Shown here piece after piece: positions 7,386 through 14,824 of a DNA stretch of 64,000 nt (positions are counted from its first letter, which is position 1; every line of letters begins with the position of its first letter). The notes under the pieces were generated by a model that did not search any database, had not been told where the DNA came from, and was given only the letters and a program-made list of their open reading frames with translations. A program made the translations under genes and the position numbers. Source of the DNA: Gordonia bronchialis DSM 43247 (lineage in GTDB: Bacteria > Actinomycetota > Actinomycetes > Mycobacteriales > Mycobacteriaceae); assembly GCF_000024785.1 (NCBI RefSeq), contig NC_013441.1:1240001-1304000 (forward strand), written 5' to 3'.

Positions 7386-7922
7386 ATGGGGGACGGGACG
7401 CGGGCGCCGCGGTGGTGGTACGTCGCAATGGGTGTGGTGGCTGCGGGTGCACTGGGAATGGCCGTGCTGCTGGTCGTCGTCGAGCTCGAGTGGGACTCGG
7501 CTTTCCTTGTCGCGGTGGCAGTGTGGCCGCTTCTGGTGCTGCTGATCGCGTGGATGGTGCTGGCCGTCGTCGGTTTGGTTCGCCATCGGGTCTGGCGGTT
7601 GTCGACGGTTCCGGTGATCCTCGCGATGATCACGGTTGCGCTGCTCGGCGCGGCGGTGCCGTCACGGATCGCCTTCGCGACCTCACGCGGCGAGCTCGAG
7701 TCCGTCGCCAGGGAGTGCGAGAGCCGGTTCGACGATCGCTGGATCGGCCTGGTTCGGGTCTCGTCGTCGACGCCGATCGCCGGTGGCTGTCTTCTGTACA
7801 CGCCGGGCGGCGGCATCGATCCGGTCGGCTGGGCCTATTCGCCCGGCGGTGCGCCGATACTCGACGGCGTCACCTTCACCCACCACAGTGGTGACTGGTA
7901 CCGCTTTCGGATGCGGTTCTGA
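7386..7922 (+). CDS. Small integral membrane protein of unknown function
   Basis: Three closely spaced hydrophobic segments occupy the N-terminal half (WYVAMGVVAAGALGMAVLLV, AVWPLLVLLIAWMVLAVVGL, STVPVILAMITVALLGAAV). The C-terminal ~90-residue domain follows the last segment and has two Cys (ARECESR, GGCLLY). The start at 7386 is chosen just before the RAPRWWY segment; an upstream ATG at 7338 is possible. It sits between tRNA-Lys and the tRNA cluster and has no obvious partner. No family recognised. Codon use matches the chromosome, so it is probably outside the mobile element. Confidence 0.65.
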   Translation: MGDGTRAPRWWYVAMGVVAAGALGMAVLLVVVELEWDSAFLVAVAVWPLLVLLIAWMVLAVVGLVRHRVWRLSTVPVILAMITVALLGAAVPSRIAFATSRGELESVARECESRFDDRWIGLVRVSSSTPIAGGCLLYTPGGGIDPVGWAYSPGGAPILDGVTFTHHSGDWYRFRMRF

Positions 7923-8041
7923 CGGTTCGGCGACGGGCTTCGCGTCAAGGTGACCCCAACTGTCGATATGCCCGCTGACCATACGATTTGTGCATTCCCG
8001 ACGCGGTGTCCTAAGCTGAGTCGGCTCCCAACGGAGAACCG

Positions 8042-8114
8042 GCCCCCTTCGTCTAGCGGCCTAGGACGCCGCCCTTTCAAGGCGGTAGCGCGGGTTCGAA
8101 TCCCGTAGGGGGTA
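8042..8114 (+). tRNA. tRNA-Glu (anticodon TTC)
   Basis: Acceptor GCCCCCT pairs with AGGGGGT. The D-arm is GTCTAG...GGAC, the anticodon loop CTTTCAA has anticodon TTC, and the T-loop is TTCGAAT. No CCA is encoded. First of a three-tRNA cluster. Confidence 0.96.
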
Positions 8115-8170
8115 CGCTTGCCCGGCCCCTTGCGGTCCGGGGGGCACAACTGAAGAAGCAATACAAGCAA

Positions 8171-8244
8171 GGCCCTGTGGCGCAGTTGGTTAGCGCGCCG
8201 CCCTGTCACGGCGGAGGTCGCGGGTTCGAGTCCCGTCAGGGTCG
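8171..8244 (+). tRNA. tRNA-Asp (anticodon GTC)
   Basis: Acceptor GGCCCTG pairs with CAGGGTC. The anticodon loop CTGTCAC gives GTC; the T-loop is TTCGAGT; the discriminator base is G as usual for tRNA-Asp. It lies 56 bp after tRNA-Glu. Confidence 0.96.
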
Positions 8245-8273
8245 CAATGGTTTCGGTTCTACCGGCACCGTCC

Positions 8274-8347
8274 GGCCAGGTAGCTCAGTTGGTACGAGCG
8301 TCCGCCTGAAAAGCGGAAGGTCGCCGGTTCGATCCCGGCCCTGGCCA
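8274..8347 (+). tRNA. tRNA-Phe (anticodon GAA)
   Basis: Acceptor GGCCAGG pairs with CCTGGCC. The anticodon loop CTGAAAA gives GAA; the T-loop is TTCGATC; the discriminator is A. It ends the tRNA cluster, followed at once by a hairpin terminator. Confidence 0.96.
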
Positions 8348-8356
8348 CCTCGAAAG

Positions 8357-8382
8357 CCACCCGATATTGGGTGGTTTTTTCT
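8357..8382 (+). terminator. Intrinsic terminator of the tRNA cluster
   Basis: Stem CCACCC / GGGTGG with a 6-nt loop, followed by six T and a further CTTTT. It lies 9 bp after tRNA-Phe. Confidence 0.85.
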
Positions 8383-8566
8383 TTTCCGGACCTTGTGGGC
8401 CCATCTCGGCAATGTGTGTGCTGCAGCACCCACATTCTCAGGATCGGCTCGATCCGTCGGTCCGCTTCTGAACCAGACCACCCGCATGTGGATAGATTTC
8501 CGACGCCACTCCCGCACCGCCCTAATGTCATCGTCGCACCGCACACGACGCTGACAGGGGGAGATG

Positions 8567-9790
8567 ATGGGAGAGAAGGTGTTTGCCGAGCCGGCGTGGA
8601 TCGGCGGGCTCGGCAATTTTGTTCTGGGGCTCGAACTCAATGCCCAGGGCGCAACGAATCTCGTGTCGGGCCACGCCGGCTCGACAGGTGAGTTCAACGG
8701 GTTGATGGGTGTGCTGAGGGGTCCCATCGACCAGTTGCACGGCGGAACCAAGGTGCGGCAGAAGACGATCGGACCGGCGTTGTTCGATTCCGGTATCCAT
8801 CTGAAGCAGGCCGCCTGGGGTTACACCAGCACCGATCACGAGGCCGGGGTGGGGATTCGACACACCGTGCTTGGGATGCCGTGGGCCTTGTCGGTGGCGG
8901 GTCCCGTGCCCTCCCAGCCGCGGGCCACCGTCGCTGATGTTCCGGGGGTCGAGTCCATCGGCACCGTCAGCTCTGTCGATGTGAGTCCACCACCGGCGCA
9001 GGAGGTCGACTGGCAGGCGGTCATCGAGGACACGGCGGGATGGCTCGGCGATGCCGACGAGGCGATCAAGACGCTGACCGGCGGATGGAGCCCGCTCGAG
9101 CACGCGCTACAGCCGGTGTCCGGCAACTGGATGGAACTGCGGCGGATCGGACTGGTGTACGGCAAATCGGGAACGGCCTTCGACTCCGTTGCCGGTGACC
9201 TCGCAGTCGGCGACCGGCAGATCGACGCACATTGGAACGGTCGCGCGGCGGTCAGTTACACGCACTACAGCACCGCCATGCGTCGCGGCCTCGAATGGGA
9301 GGGGGCCGCCGGCGGACTGCTGTCCCGGGGATTGCAGCTCGCCGCAGACAAACTCCAGGATGCCGCCAAATCGGTACTGCGCCTTCTCAAGGACGGGCTG
9401 TCCCGATTCATCAAGGTCGACAGTTGGCAGGGGATTCTCAAGCTGGCCGCGAAGGCGGTGCCCGGGCTCGGGCAGGCCACCGCAGTCGCCGAGGTCGCGT
9501 TGTTGCTCAACGAGATCAGAGAGACGGTTGTGCCGCTCGTCACCGAGATCGAACAGGGGGTACAGGCGTTGCAGAAGTTCATCGAGTTCAGCAAGGACCC
9601 GGTGGCGTGGGCCAAGGGAAAGGCGCAGGCCGAGGTGGACAAGCAGTTGCAGCCACTCGGGGAGTTCTTGAAGAAGGTGGATCTCGCCGACGACCTGGTG
9701 GTGGCCGGGCAGGCCGGTCGGGTGGCCGACCGCCCGATGACGCCCTACGTGCCGGGCACGGGCCCCCAGGTATGGGAGGACGCGTCGTGA
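8567..9790 (+). CDS. WXG100-like putative type VII secretion substrate
   Basis: A 407-residue protein without signal peptide. The N-terminal part (about 1-100) is helical and ends with WGYTSTDHEAG, matching the YxxxD/E secretion signal of ESX substrates. A second helical module (about 165-260) has AHWNGRAAVSYTHYSTAM, a WxG-type turn between helices. The C-terminal part is amphipathic and partly hydrophobic (ILKLAAKAVPGLGQATAVAEVALLLNE cut here into positions about 300-330) and ends in a charged tail. ATG 8567 fits the AGGGGG site better than ATG 8564. GTGA overlap couples it to a lipoprotein gene. Export by ESX and any effector role are inference; no ESX apparatus is in the window. Confidence 0.65.
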   Translation: MGEKVFAEPAWIGGLGNFVLGLELNAQGATNLVSGHAGSTGEFNGLMGVLRGPIDQLHGGTKVRQKTIGPALFDSGIHLKQAAWGYTSTDHEAGVGIRHTVLGMPWALSVAGPVPSQPRATVADVPGVESIGTVSSVDVSPPPAQEVDWQAVIEDTAGWLGDADEAIKTLTGGWSPLEHALQPVSGNWMELRRIGLVYGKSGTAFDSVAGDLAVGDRQIDAHWNGRAAVSYTHYSTAMRRGLEWEGAAGGLLSRGLQLAADKLQDAAKSVLRLLKDGLSRFIKVDSWQGILKLAAKAVPGLGQATAVAEVALLLNEIRETVVPLVTEIEQGVQALQKFIEFSKDPVAWAKGKAQAEVDKQLQPLGEFLKKVDLADDLVVAGQAGRVADRPMTPYVPGTGPQVWEDAS

Positions 9791-10356
9791 GAACACGCGT
9801 ACTCGCGATCGTCGCACTGATGGGGGTGGTGCTGACAGTCAGCACTGGGTGTGGTGGGTCGGGCGTGAACGGATCCGACTCGTCGGGGGCGAATCCGTCC
9901 AGCCCGGCTGCCACATCGTTGCCGGACGAAACGGTGTCGTTGACGGCCGCGGAGATCTGCGCGGTGCTCACACCTCGGGACATGGCTCCGCTGACCGATG
10001 GTGCGGTGACTGAACCACCTGTCCCGGTGAACTCACCTGACGGTCTTCCCGGCTGCAAATGGCCGGTGCAGGACGGCTGGGGTTGGCTGGAATTGTCGGT
10101 GTTCCGGCCGGTCAGCGTCGAGGTGTTGCAATCGATTGCGGTGTGGACTTACACCGTCGATGGCGACGCGGTCGGGTGGAGCAGCGACCGGAATGACGGA
10201 CTGCACCAATGCCTGAGTGTCGTGCGCAGTCCGCGCATGCCGACCGGGTACACCCTCCGTGCGATGGTCAATGCGCCGGTGAGTGGTGCCGAGGCGAACC
10301 TGTGCCGCAAGGCAATCCCGCAAACCCGCAAAGTCCTTCGAGCGCTGGGATGGTGA
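9787..10356 (+). CDS. Lipoprotein A (DUF3558-like), first copy
   Basis: A 189-residue lipoprotein: an N-terminal signal peptide with lipobox VSTGC (Cys at about 23), then a Ser/Gly/Pro-rich linker and a compact domain. Landmarks are EICAVLTPRDMAPL, GLPGCKWPV, QCLSVVRSPRMPTGY and a terminal CRKAIPQTRKVLRALGW. It starts at GTG overlapping the stop of the upstream gene. It is a clear paralogue of the lipoprotein at 10708-11379 with the same motif order and conserved Cys pattern. It would sit on the outer face of the cytoplasmic membrane. Function unknown; a chaperone or accessory role for the exported neighbour is inference. Confidence 0.75.
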   Translation: MRTRVLAIVALMGVVLTVSTGCGGSGVNGSDSSGANPSSPAATSLPDETVSLTAAEICAVLTPRDMAPLTDGAVTEPPVPVNSPDGLPGCKWPVQDGWGWLELSVFRPVSVEVLQSIAVWTYTVDGDAVGWSSDRNDGLHQCLSVVRSPRMPTGYTLRAMVNAPVSGAEANLCRKAIPQTRKVLRALGW

Positions 10357-10360
10357 GCTG

Positions 10361-10711
10361 ATGATCGAGGCGTTCGAAGAGGCGTTTCGGGAACTGGAGC
10401 GCGCGATGGACGACGTCGCGACCGCGACGATCCGCGCCAACAACGTCGAGTTCCCGCCGGTGGAGATCACCACGTCGGCGGCCCCCGAACCCGATCCCGG
10501 CCGCACCGGCGACGATCTCGCCGACCTCCGGCGCTGGGCCGTTGACCCGGCCGCCCGGGATGCCGAGTTGTGGTGGCGGGTGGACGAGGCCGTCGACGCG
10601 GAACTGGAGGCGATGGGCGCGATGGTGTCACAGACACGGCTCGACGAGATCGTCGTCGACGTGCGGGTGCACTTCACCGAACAGCTGAGGCAGTTCGGCG
10701 GCGACCGGTGA
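10361..10711 (+). CDS. Small acidic helical protein, partner of lipoprotein A
   Basis: A 116-residue cytosolic-type protein rich in Glu, Asp and Ala, starting MIEAFEEAFRELERAMDDV. The N-terminal ~35 residues (through NNVEFPPVEITTS) resemble the C-terminal tail of the downstream lipoprotein. The rest (LADLRRWAVDPAARDAELWW) is helical. It starts 4 bp after lipoprotein A and overlaps the next lipoprotein by GTGA. No family recognised. It appears to be a unit of a repeated lipoprotein/small-protein cassette. Confidence 0.65.
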   Translation: MIEAFEEAFRELERAMDDVATATIRANNVEFPPVEITTSAAPEPDPGRTGDDLADLRRWAVDPAARDAELWWRVDEAVDAELEAMGAMVSQTRLDEIVVDVRVHFTEQLRQFGGDR

Positions 10712-11379
10712 TCGCGATCCGTCACCGAAATGCTTGTCGGGCAGTGCTTGTCGCGGTAATGGCGATGGTCGCCGCGGCATGCGCCGCCCCGGTCGAGCAG
10801 CCCGGTCCGTCGCACCTACCGGCGATGACCACCGCGGCGGTCGATCCCGTGGCCCTAGGGAGGTCCGAACAACTCTGCGGCGCAATGACTTCCACTGATT
10901 TGGAGGCGTTGAGTGATGGCGGTCGATACGGACCGGGGCAACCCGACGTGGGGCGCCACGGGCTGCCCGCGTGTCGCTGGCGGATCGCCCGCGGATCGGA
11001 GTTCTTGCGAATCGGGGTGATCGAGGGTGACGTCGCATCGGTGGGTCGCGCTCCCGGATACCGCGTCGGCGACGGGACGGGCTACCAGCTGTCGTCCGCC
11101 AACACCGGCCCGTGTGATGCGGTGGTGTCGGTGCCCCGGACGCCGCCGGGGTTCCTCATGGCCGTGCACGTGGACACCGCGGGCGACACCACCACGAATC
11201 GCTGCCGAAAAGCCTTGCCGCAGAAACTCAAAGCGCTGCAGCGACTGCAGTGGATCACCGACGAGACGATGGCCGGCGCGCTCCGCGAACTGGCGAACGC
11301 CATGCAGTCCCTCGAGGACGCGACCGAACGCGCCAACCGACACACCTTCCCGGATGTCACCATCACCCCGTCACGATGA
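10708..11379 (+). CDS. Lipoprotein B (DUF3558-like) fused to a small-protein-like tail
   Basis: A 223-residue protein with signal peptide and lipobox (VAAAC, Cys at about 25). The main domain repeats the landmarks of lipoprotein A: QLCGAMTSTDLEAL, GLPACRWRI, PCDAVVSVPRTPPGF and CRKALPQKLKALQRLQW. In A the reading frame stops right after the last Trp. Here it continues for about 37 residues (ALRELANAMQSLEDATERA, HTFPDVTIT) that resemble the start of the separate 116-residue protein at 10361. The gene therefore looks like a tandem duplicate in which lipoprotein and small protein became fused. Surface location is expected; function unknown. Confidence 0.75.
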   Translation: MIAIRHRNACRAVLVAVMAMVAAACAAPVEQPGPSHLPAMTTAAVDPVALGRSEQLCGAMTSTDLEALSDGGRYGPGQPDVGRHGLPACRWRIARGSEFLRIGVIEGDVASVGRAPGYRVGDGTGYQLSSANTGPCDAVVSVPRTPPGFLMAVHVDTAGDTTTNRCRKALPQKLKALQRLQWITDETMAGALRELANAMQSLEDATERANRHTFPDVTITPSR

Positions 11380-11459
11380 TCGGCCGCTCCACCCCGGGTT
11401 TCGGAGCCCACGAGGTGGTCAAGGACGTAGAGTCGGGCGCACCGGTCGAGGAGGCCTCC

Positions 11460-12294
11460 ATGGGCAAGAAGCATCACAAGCACCACAACCGTGACGCGAC
11501 CAGCGGCCTCGAGCCCACCAACCCCAAGCCCATGAAGAAGAAGGAATACAACGCCGAGCTCAAGAAGCTGCACGCCGAACTCGTCGCGATGCAGGAGTGG
11601 GTGAAATCGACCGGCGCCAAGGTGCGTTGTCTTCGAGGGCCGCGACACCGCCGGGAAAGGCGGTGTCATCAAGGCGATCACCGAGCGCGTCAGCCCCCGC
11701 GTGTTCCGGGTGGTCGCCTTGCCGGCGCCGACCGACCGCGAGAAGTCGCAGATGTACATGCAGCGCTACGTGGAGCATCTCCCGTCCGGCGGCGAGGTCG
11801 TCATCTTCGATCGCAGCTGGTACAACCGCGCCGGCGTGGAGAAGGTGATGGGATTCTGTACGCCGCAGCAGACCCAACAGTTCCTCGAAGACGTCCCCGC
11901 CTTCGAACGCGCGGTGGTGGCCTCCGGCGTCATCCTGCTCAAGTACTGGCTCGAGGTCGGTGAGGAACAGCAGACCCTGCGTCTGCAAGGCCGGATCGAC
12001 GACCCGCGCAAGTACTGGAAGCTCTCGCCGATGGACCTCAAGTCCTACACCCGCTGGGACGACTACTCGCAGGCGCGCGACGACATGTTCCGCTACTCCG
12101 ACACCGGCTGGGCACCTTGGTATGTGGCCAACACCGACGACAAGAAGCGGGGCCGCCTCAACGTCATCAGCCACCTGCTCGACCAGGTGCCCTACACCCC
12201 GCTGCCCAGACCTGCGATCGAACTGCCGAAGCGCAAGACCGGTCGCTATCGCAGCCCCGATCTCGAATTGCGGCGCATTCCCACCCCGTTCTGA
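11460..12294 (+). pseudogene. PPK2-family polyphosphate kinase, frameshifted before the Walker A motif
   Basis: The first frame gives MGKKHHKHHN through MQEWVKSTGAKV; the second continues with VFEGRDTAGKGGVIKAITERV. Together they match PPK2 enzymes, which transfer phosphate between polyphosphate and nucleoside diphosphates. Walker A (EGRDTAGKGG), the lid and the SWYNRAGVE and RYSDTGWAPW motifs are all present. The break lies at about 11622-11630 in GGTGCGTTGTC. Restoring two bases (GGTGTGCGTTGTC) would give KVCVVFEGRD, so loss of one GT/TG unit is likely. A GGAGG site precedes ATG 11460. It may be a real null allele or a sequence error; the rest of the protein shows no decay. Confidence 0.85.
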
Positions 12295-12319
12295 GTGTCG
12301 CCGGGAATACTTCTGAGCC

Positions 12320-13385
12320 ATGAACGCGCGCAGAACCACGGTGGTGGTGCGGTCGGCCTACGGCACCGTCGCGGTCGAGTGGTTCATCATCGTCGCGATC
12401 ATCACCATCCTGATCACCCGCGTTTATCTGGCCGCGACGGGTTACCCCCTGGTGGGCGGGGCCCATCTGCATATCGCGCACGCACTCTGGGGTGGTGCCC
12501 TGATGATGCTCGCGCTGGTCACCGGCTGGCTGTTCCTCGGTGCGACGCCGCGCGTCGTCGCAATCGTCATGGGCGGCATCGGTTTCGGTCTGTTCCTCGA
12601 CGAGGTCGGCAAGTTCGTCACGCGTGACAACGACTACTTCTACGGTCCGGCCGCCGAGATCATGTACATCCTCGTCGTGCTCATCCTGTTGATCAGCCGG
12701 ATCGTGCGTGATGTGCGCAAGCCGACGACGGCCGAGGCGCTCGCCAACGCCGCGTCGATCGCGGCCGAAGGTGTCTCGCACGGACTTCAGTCCCGGCGGC
12801 GCCGGCAGGCCGACGAACTGCTGACGTTCGCGGCCGAGGCCGGTGGCGACGAGGCCGTGGTGGCCCACGTCCGCGGGCTGCTCGCCGCGAGTGCCGACTC
12901 CCCGGATCGGTTGATGCAGTGGCGGTCGCGGGCGGTTGCGCTGGTGCCTGGCTTCCTGCGCAGCCCGCGCTGGGTGTCGATCGTCGGGTGGGGGGATGGC
13001 GGCGCTGTCGGCGGTCACCATCGTGGCCGGCACCCTGAGCTTCTGTTTCCACGAAGGTCGACGCGGCGACGTGGACGTCTATCTCGAACTCAGCCGCAGC
13101 CATGTGGCCACCTGGATTCTGTTGATCAGCGGTGTCCTCACCTTCCTGCTGACCTTCCCGGCCATGATCGCCCGACGGCGTTCGACGTCGCTGTGGCCGT
13201 TGCGTTCACTACGGCTCGGGGCGCTGGTGTTCACCCTGTCCAACGCGCTCGTCGACTTCGCGCTGGAAGGCTTCGGTGCGCTGACCAATCTCGCCCTGGG
13301 TCTGTTCGCGCTCAGTGTCATCGGCTATCACCTCGGCCGAGCGGCGGCCTCGCCCGCACAGGAGCAGGCGCCGCCGCATCTGTGA
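12320..13385 (+). pseudogene. Multi-pass membrane protein, frameshifted at a G run
   Basis: The N-terminal frame encodes four hydrophobic segments (VEWFIIVAIITILI, LHIAHALWGGALMMLALVTGW, RVVAIVMGGIGFGLF, EIMYILVVLILLIS) and a cytosolic stretch to RSPRWVSIVGWG. The other frame continues with MAALSAVTIVAGTLSFCF and two more segments. The join is the run of six G at 12990-12995: five G would give one continuous frame ending at 13385. The conserved-looking HIAHALWGG and DEVGKFVTRDNDYFY suggest a family of actinobacterial membrane proteins, but I assign no function. It is likely intact if the G-run is miscounted. It begins 25 bp after the PPK2 stop. Confidence 0.75.
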
Positions 13386-13395
13386 GACTGAGGGA

Positions 13396-14001
13396 ATGGA
13401 GCATCTCGACCGCGCGCAGGTGGCCGACCGGGTCGCCGGTCTGCAGCGTCGTCCCGTCACCGATCCCGACGCGCGTGCCGCGGCGGTCACCCTGGTCATC
13501 GCCGAGCGCGACGGGGTGCAGGGCATCTGGCTGATGAAACGCCCGGCGACGATGCGTCGGCATGCTGCGCAGTACGCGCTGCCGGGTGGTCGGCTCGACC
13601 CGGGAGAGGACGAGATCACCGCCGGACTGCGGGAACTGCACGAGGAACTCGGTATCGAGCTGGGCCCGTCGTCGGTGATCGGGTTGCTCGACGACTACCG
13701 CACGCGCTCGGGATTCGTGATGACGCCGGTCGTGTGCTGGGGTGGCGAGCCCGACGTGGAACCGGTCCCCAATCCCGACGAGGTGGCGCAGCTGTTCTTC
13801 GTGTCCTTCGAAGAACTCCTCGTCGAACCGCGATTCCTGACGATTCCGCAGTCACCGCGCCCGGTCATCCAGCTGCCCATCGTCGGTGCACTGGTCCATG
13901 CACCCACCGCGGCGGTCATCTATCAGTTCGCGGAGGTGGTCCTGCGCGGTCGGCACACCCGGGTCGACGGCTTCGAGCAACCGGTATTTGCCTGGCGATA
14001 A
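13396..14001 (+). CDS. Nudix hydrolase, CoA-pyrophosphatase-like
   Basis: The 201-residue protein carries a Nudix box ([24 protein letters not shown] is split here: G at about 66, REL and EE near 81-87). The preceding [19 protein letters not shown] matches the NudL/CoA pyrophosphatase style of Nudix enzymes, which cleave CoA or related dinucleoside pyrophosphates using Mg2+. ATG 13396 has an AGACTGAGGGA ribosome site. It lies 10 bp after the frameshifted membrane gene, so the two may be co-transcribed. The exact substrate cannot be read from the sequence. Confidence 0.85.
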   Translation: MEHLDRAQVADRVAGLQRRPVTDPDARAAAVTLVIAERDGVQGIWLMKRPATMRRHAAQYALPGGRLDPGEDEITAGLRELHEELGIELGPSSVIGLLDDYRTRSGFVMTPVVCWGGEPDVEPVPNPDEVAQLFFVSFEELLVEPRFLTIPQSPRPVIQLPIVGALVHAPTAAVIYQFAEVVLRGRHTRVDGFEQPVFAWR

Positions 14002-14051
14002 CGACAAGTGACACGGATCACACCATGATCTGATCCGGGAGGGAATCTAAT

Positions 14052-14065
14052 CGGACCACGGTCCG
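14052..14065. promoter_or_regulatory. Palindromic operator candidate upstream of the YceI gene
   Basis: CGGACC-AC-GGTCCG is a perfect 6-bp inverted repeat with a 2-bp centre, flanked by A/T (AAT...TTTAGAGT). It lies 72 bp before the YceI start codon, where a promoter is expected. Confidence 0.4.
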
Positions 14066-14137
14066 TTTAGAGTGGTGATGGGTCGAACGGGCCCACAAGC
14101 AACCGAGACCCGCATCAACGTCTTCGAGGAGAACCAC

Positions 14138-14689
14138 ATGACCACCGCTACCGTCACCGCACCGATCGCCGCAGGCACCTGGACCATCGATCCGGTCCAC
14201 TCGACCGTCGGCTTCTCCGTCAAGCACCTCATGGTCAGCAAGGTGCGCGGCAAGTTCGACACCTTCTCCGGCACCATCACCGTCGCCGAGGACGGCACCC
14301 CGTCGGTACAGGCCGAGATCGACGTCCGCTCGATCACCACCGGCAACGATCAGCGCGACGACCACATCCGCTCCGCCGACTTCTTCGACGCCGAGAAGTT
14401 CCCCACCGCGACCTTCGTGTCCACCGCGGTGCGCGCCGACGGTGACGACTACGTCCTCGACGGTGACTTCACCCTCAAGGGCGTCACCAAGCCGGTCTCG
14501 CTCGCACTCGAGTTCAACGGCGTCAACCCCGGCATGGGCCAGGGACCGGTTGCGGGCTTCGAGGCCAGCACCGTGATCAGCCGCAAGGAGTTCGGCATCG
14601 ACATCGAGATGCCGCTCGAGGGCGGCGGCGTGGTCGTGGGCGACAAGATCACCATCACCCTGGAGATCGAGGCCGGTCAGCCCGCCTGA
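14138..14689 (+). CDS. YceI-family lipid-binding protein
   Basis: A 183-residue YceI protein with the family's lipocalin-like barrel: TWTIDPVHSTVGFSVKHLM, RGKFDTFSGTI, DDHIRSADFFDAEKFPTATF, GDFTLKGVTKPV and a final strand region. YceI proteins bind polyisoprenoid or fatty-acyl ligands. No signal peptide is visible, so this one is probably cytosolic, as in many actinobacteria. ATG 14138 follows GAGGAGAACC. It stands alone between a palindromic operator candidate and a strong hairpin, so it is likely monocistronic. Confidence 0.9.
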   Translation: MTTATVTAPIAAGTWTIDPVHSTVGFSVKHLMVSKVRGKFDTFSGTITVAEDGTPSVQAEIDVRSITTGNDQRDDHIRSADFFDAEKFPTATFVSTAVRADGDDYVLDGDFTLKGVTKPVSLALEFNGVNPGMGQGPVAGFEASTVISRKEFGIDIEMPLEGGGVVVGDKITITLEIEAGQPA

Positions 14690-14697
14690 TCCCGCCT

Positions 14698-14752
14698 CCA
14701 CGACGACGAGACCGGCATCGCGCACACCCCGGTGCCGGTCTCGTCGTCGTGG
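14698..14752 (+). terminator. Long hairpin terminator after the YceI gene
   Basis: A 20-bp uninterrupted stem (14698-14717 with 14733-14752, beginning CCACGACGACG) and a 15-nt loop start 9 bp after the stop codon. No T-run follows, as is common in high-GC actinobacteria. Confidence 0.75.
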
Positions 14753-14824
14753 GACTTCTGACTGTGTCCGCCCCCGGCGCGGCTTGGGTACGCTGCGACT
14801 ATCCGGGGAAAGGCAGGCCAGCCG

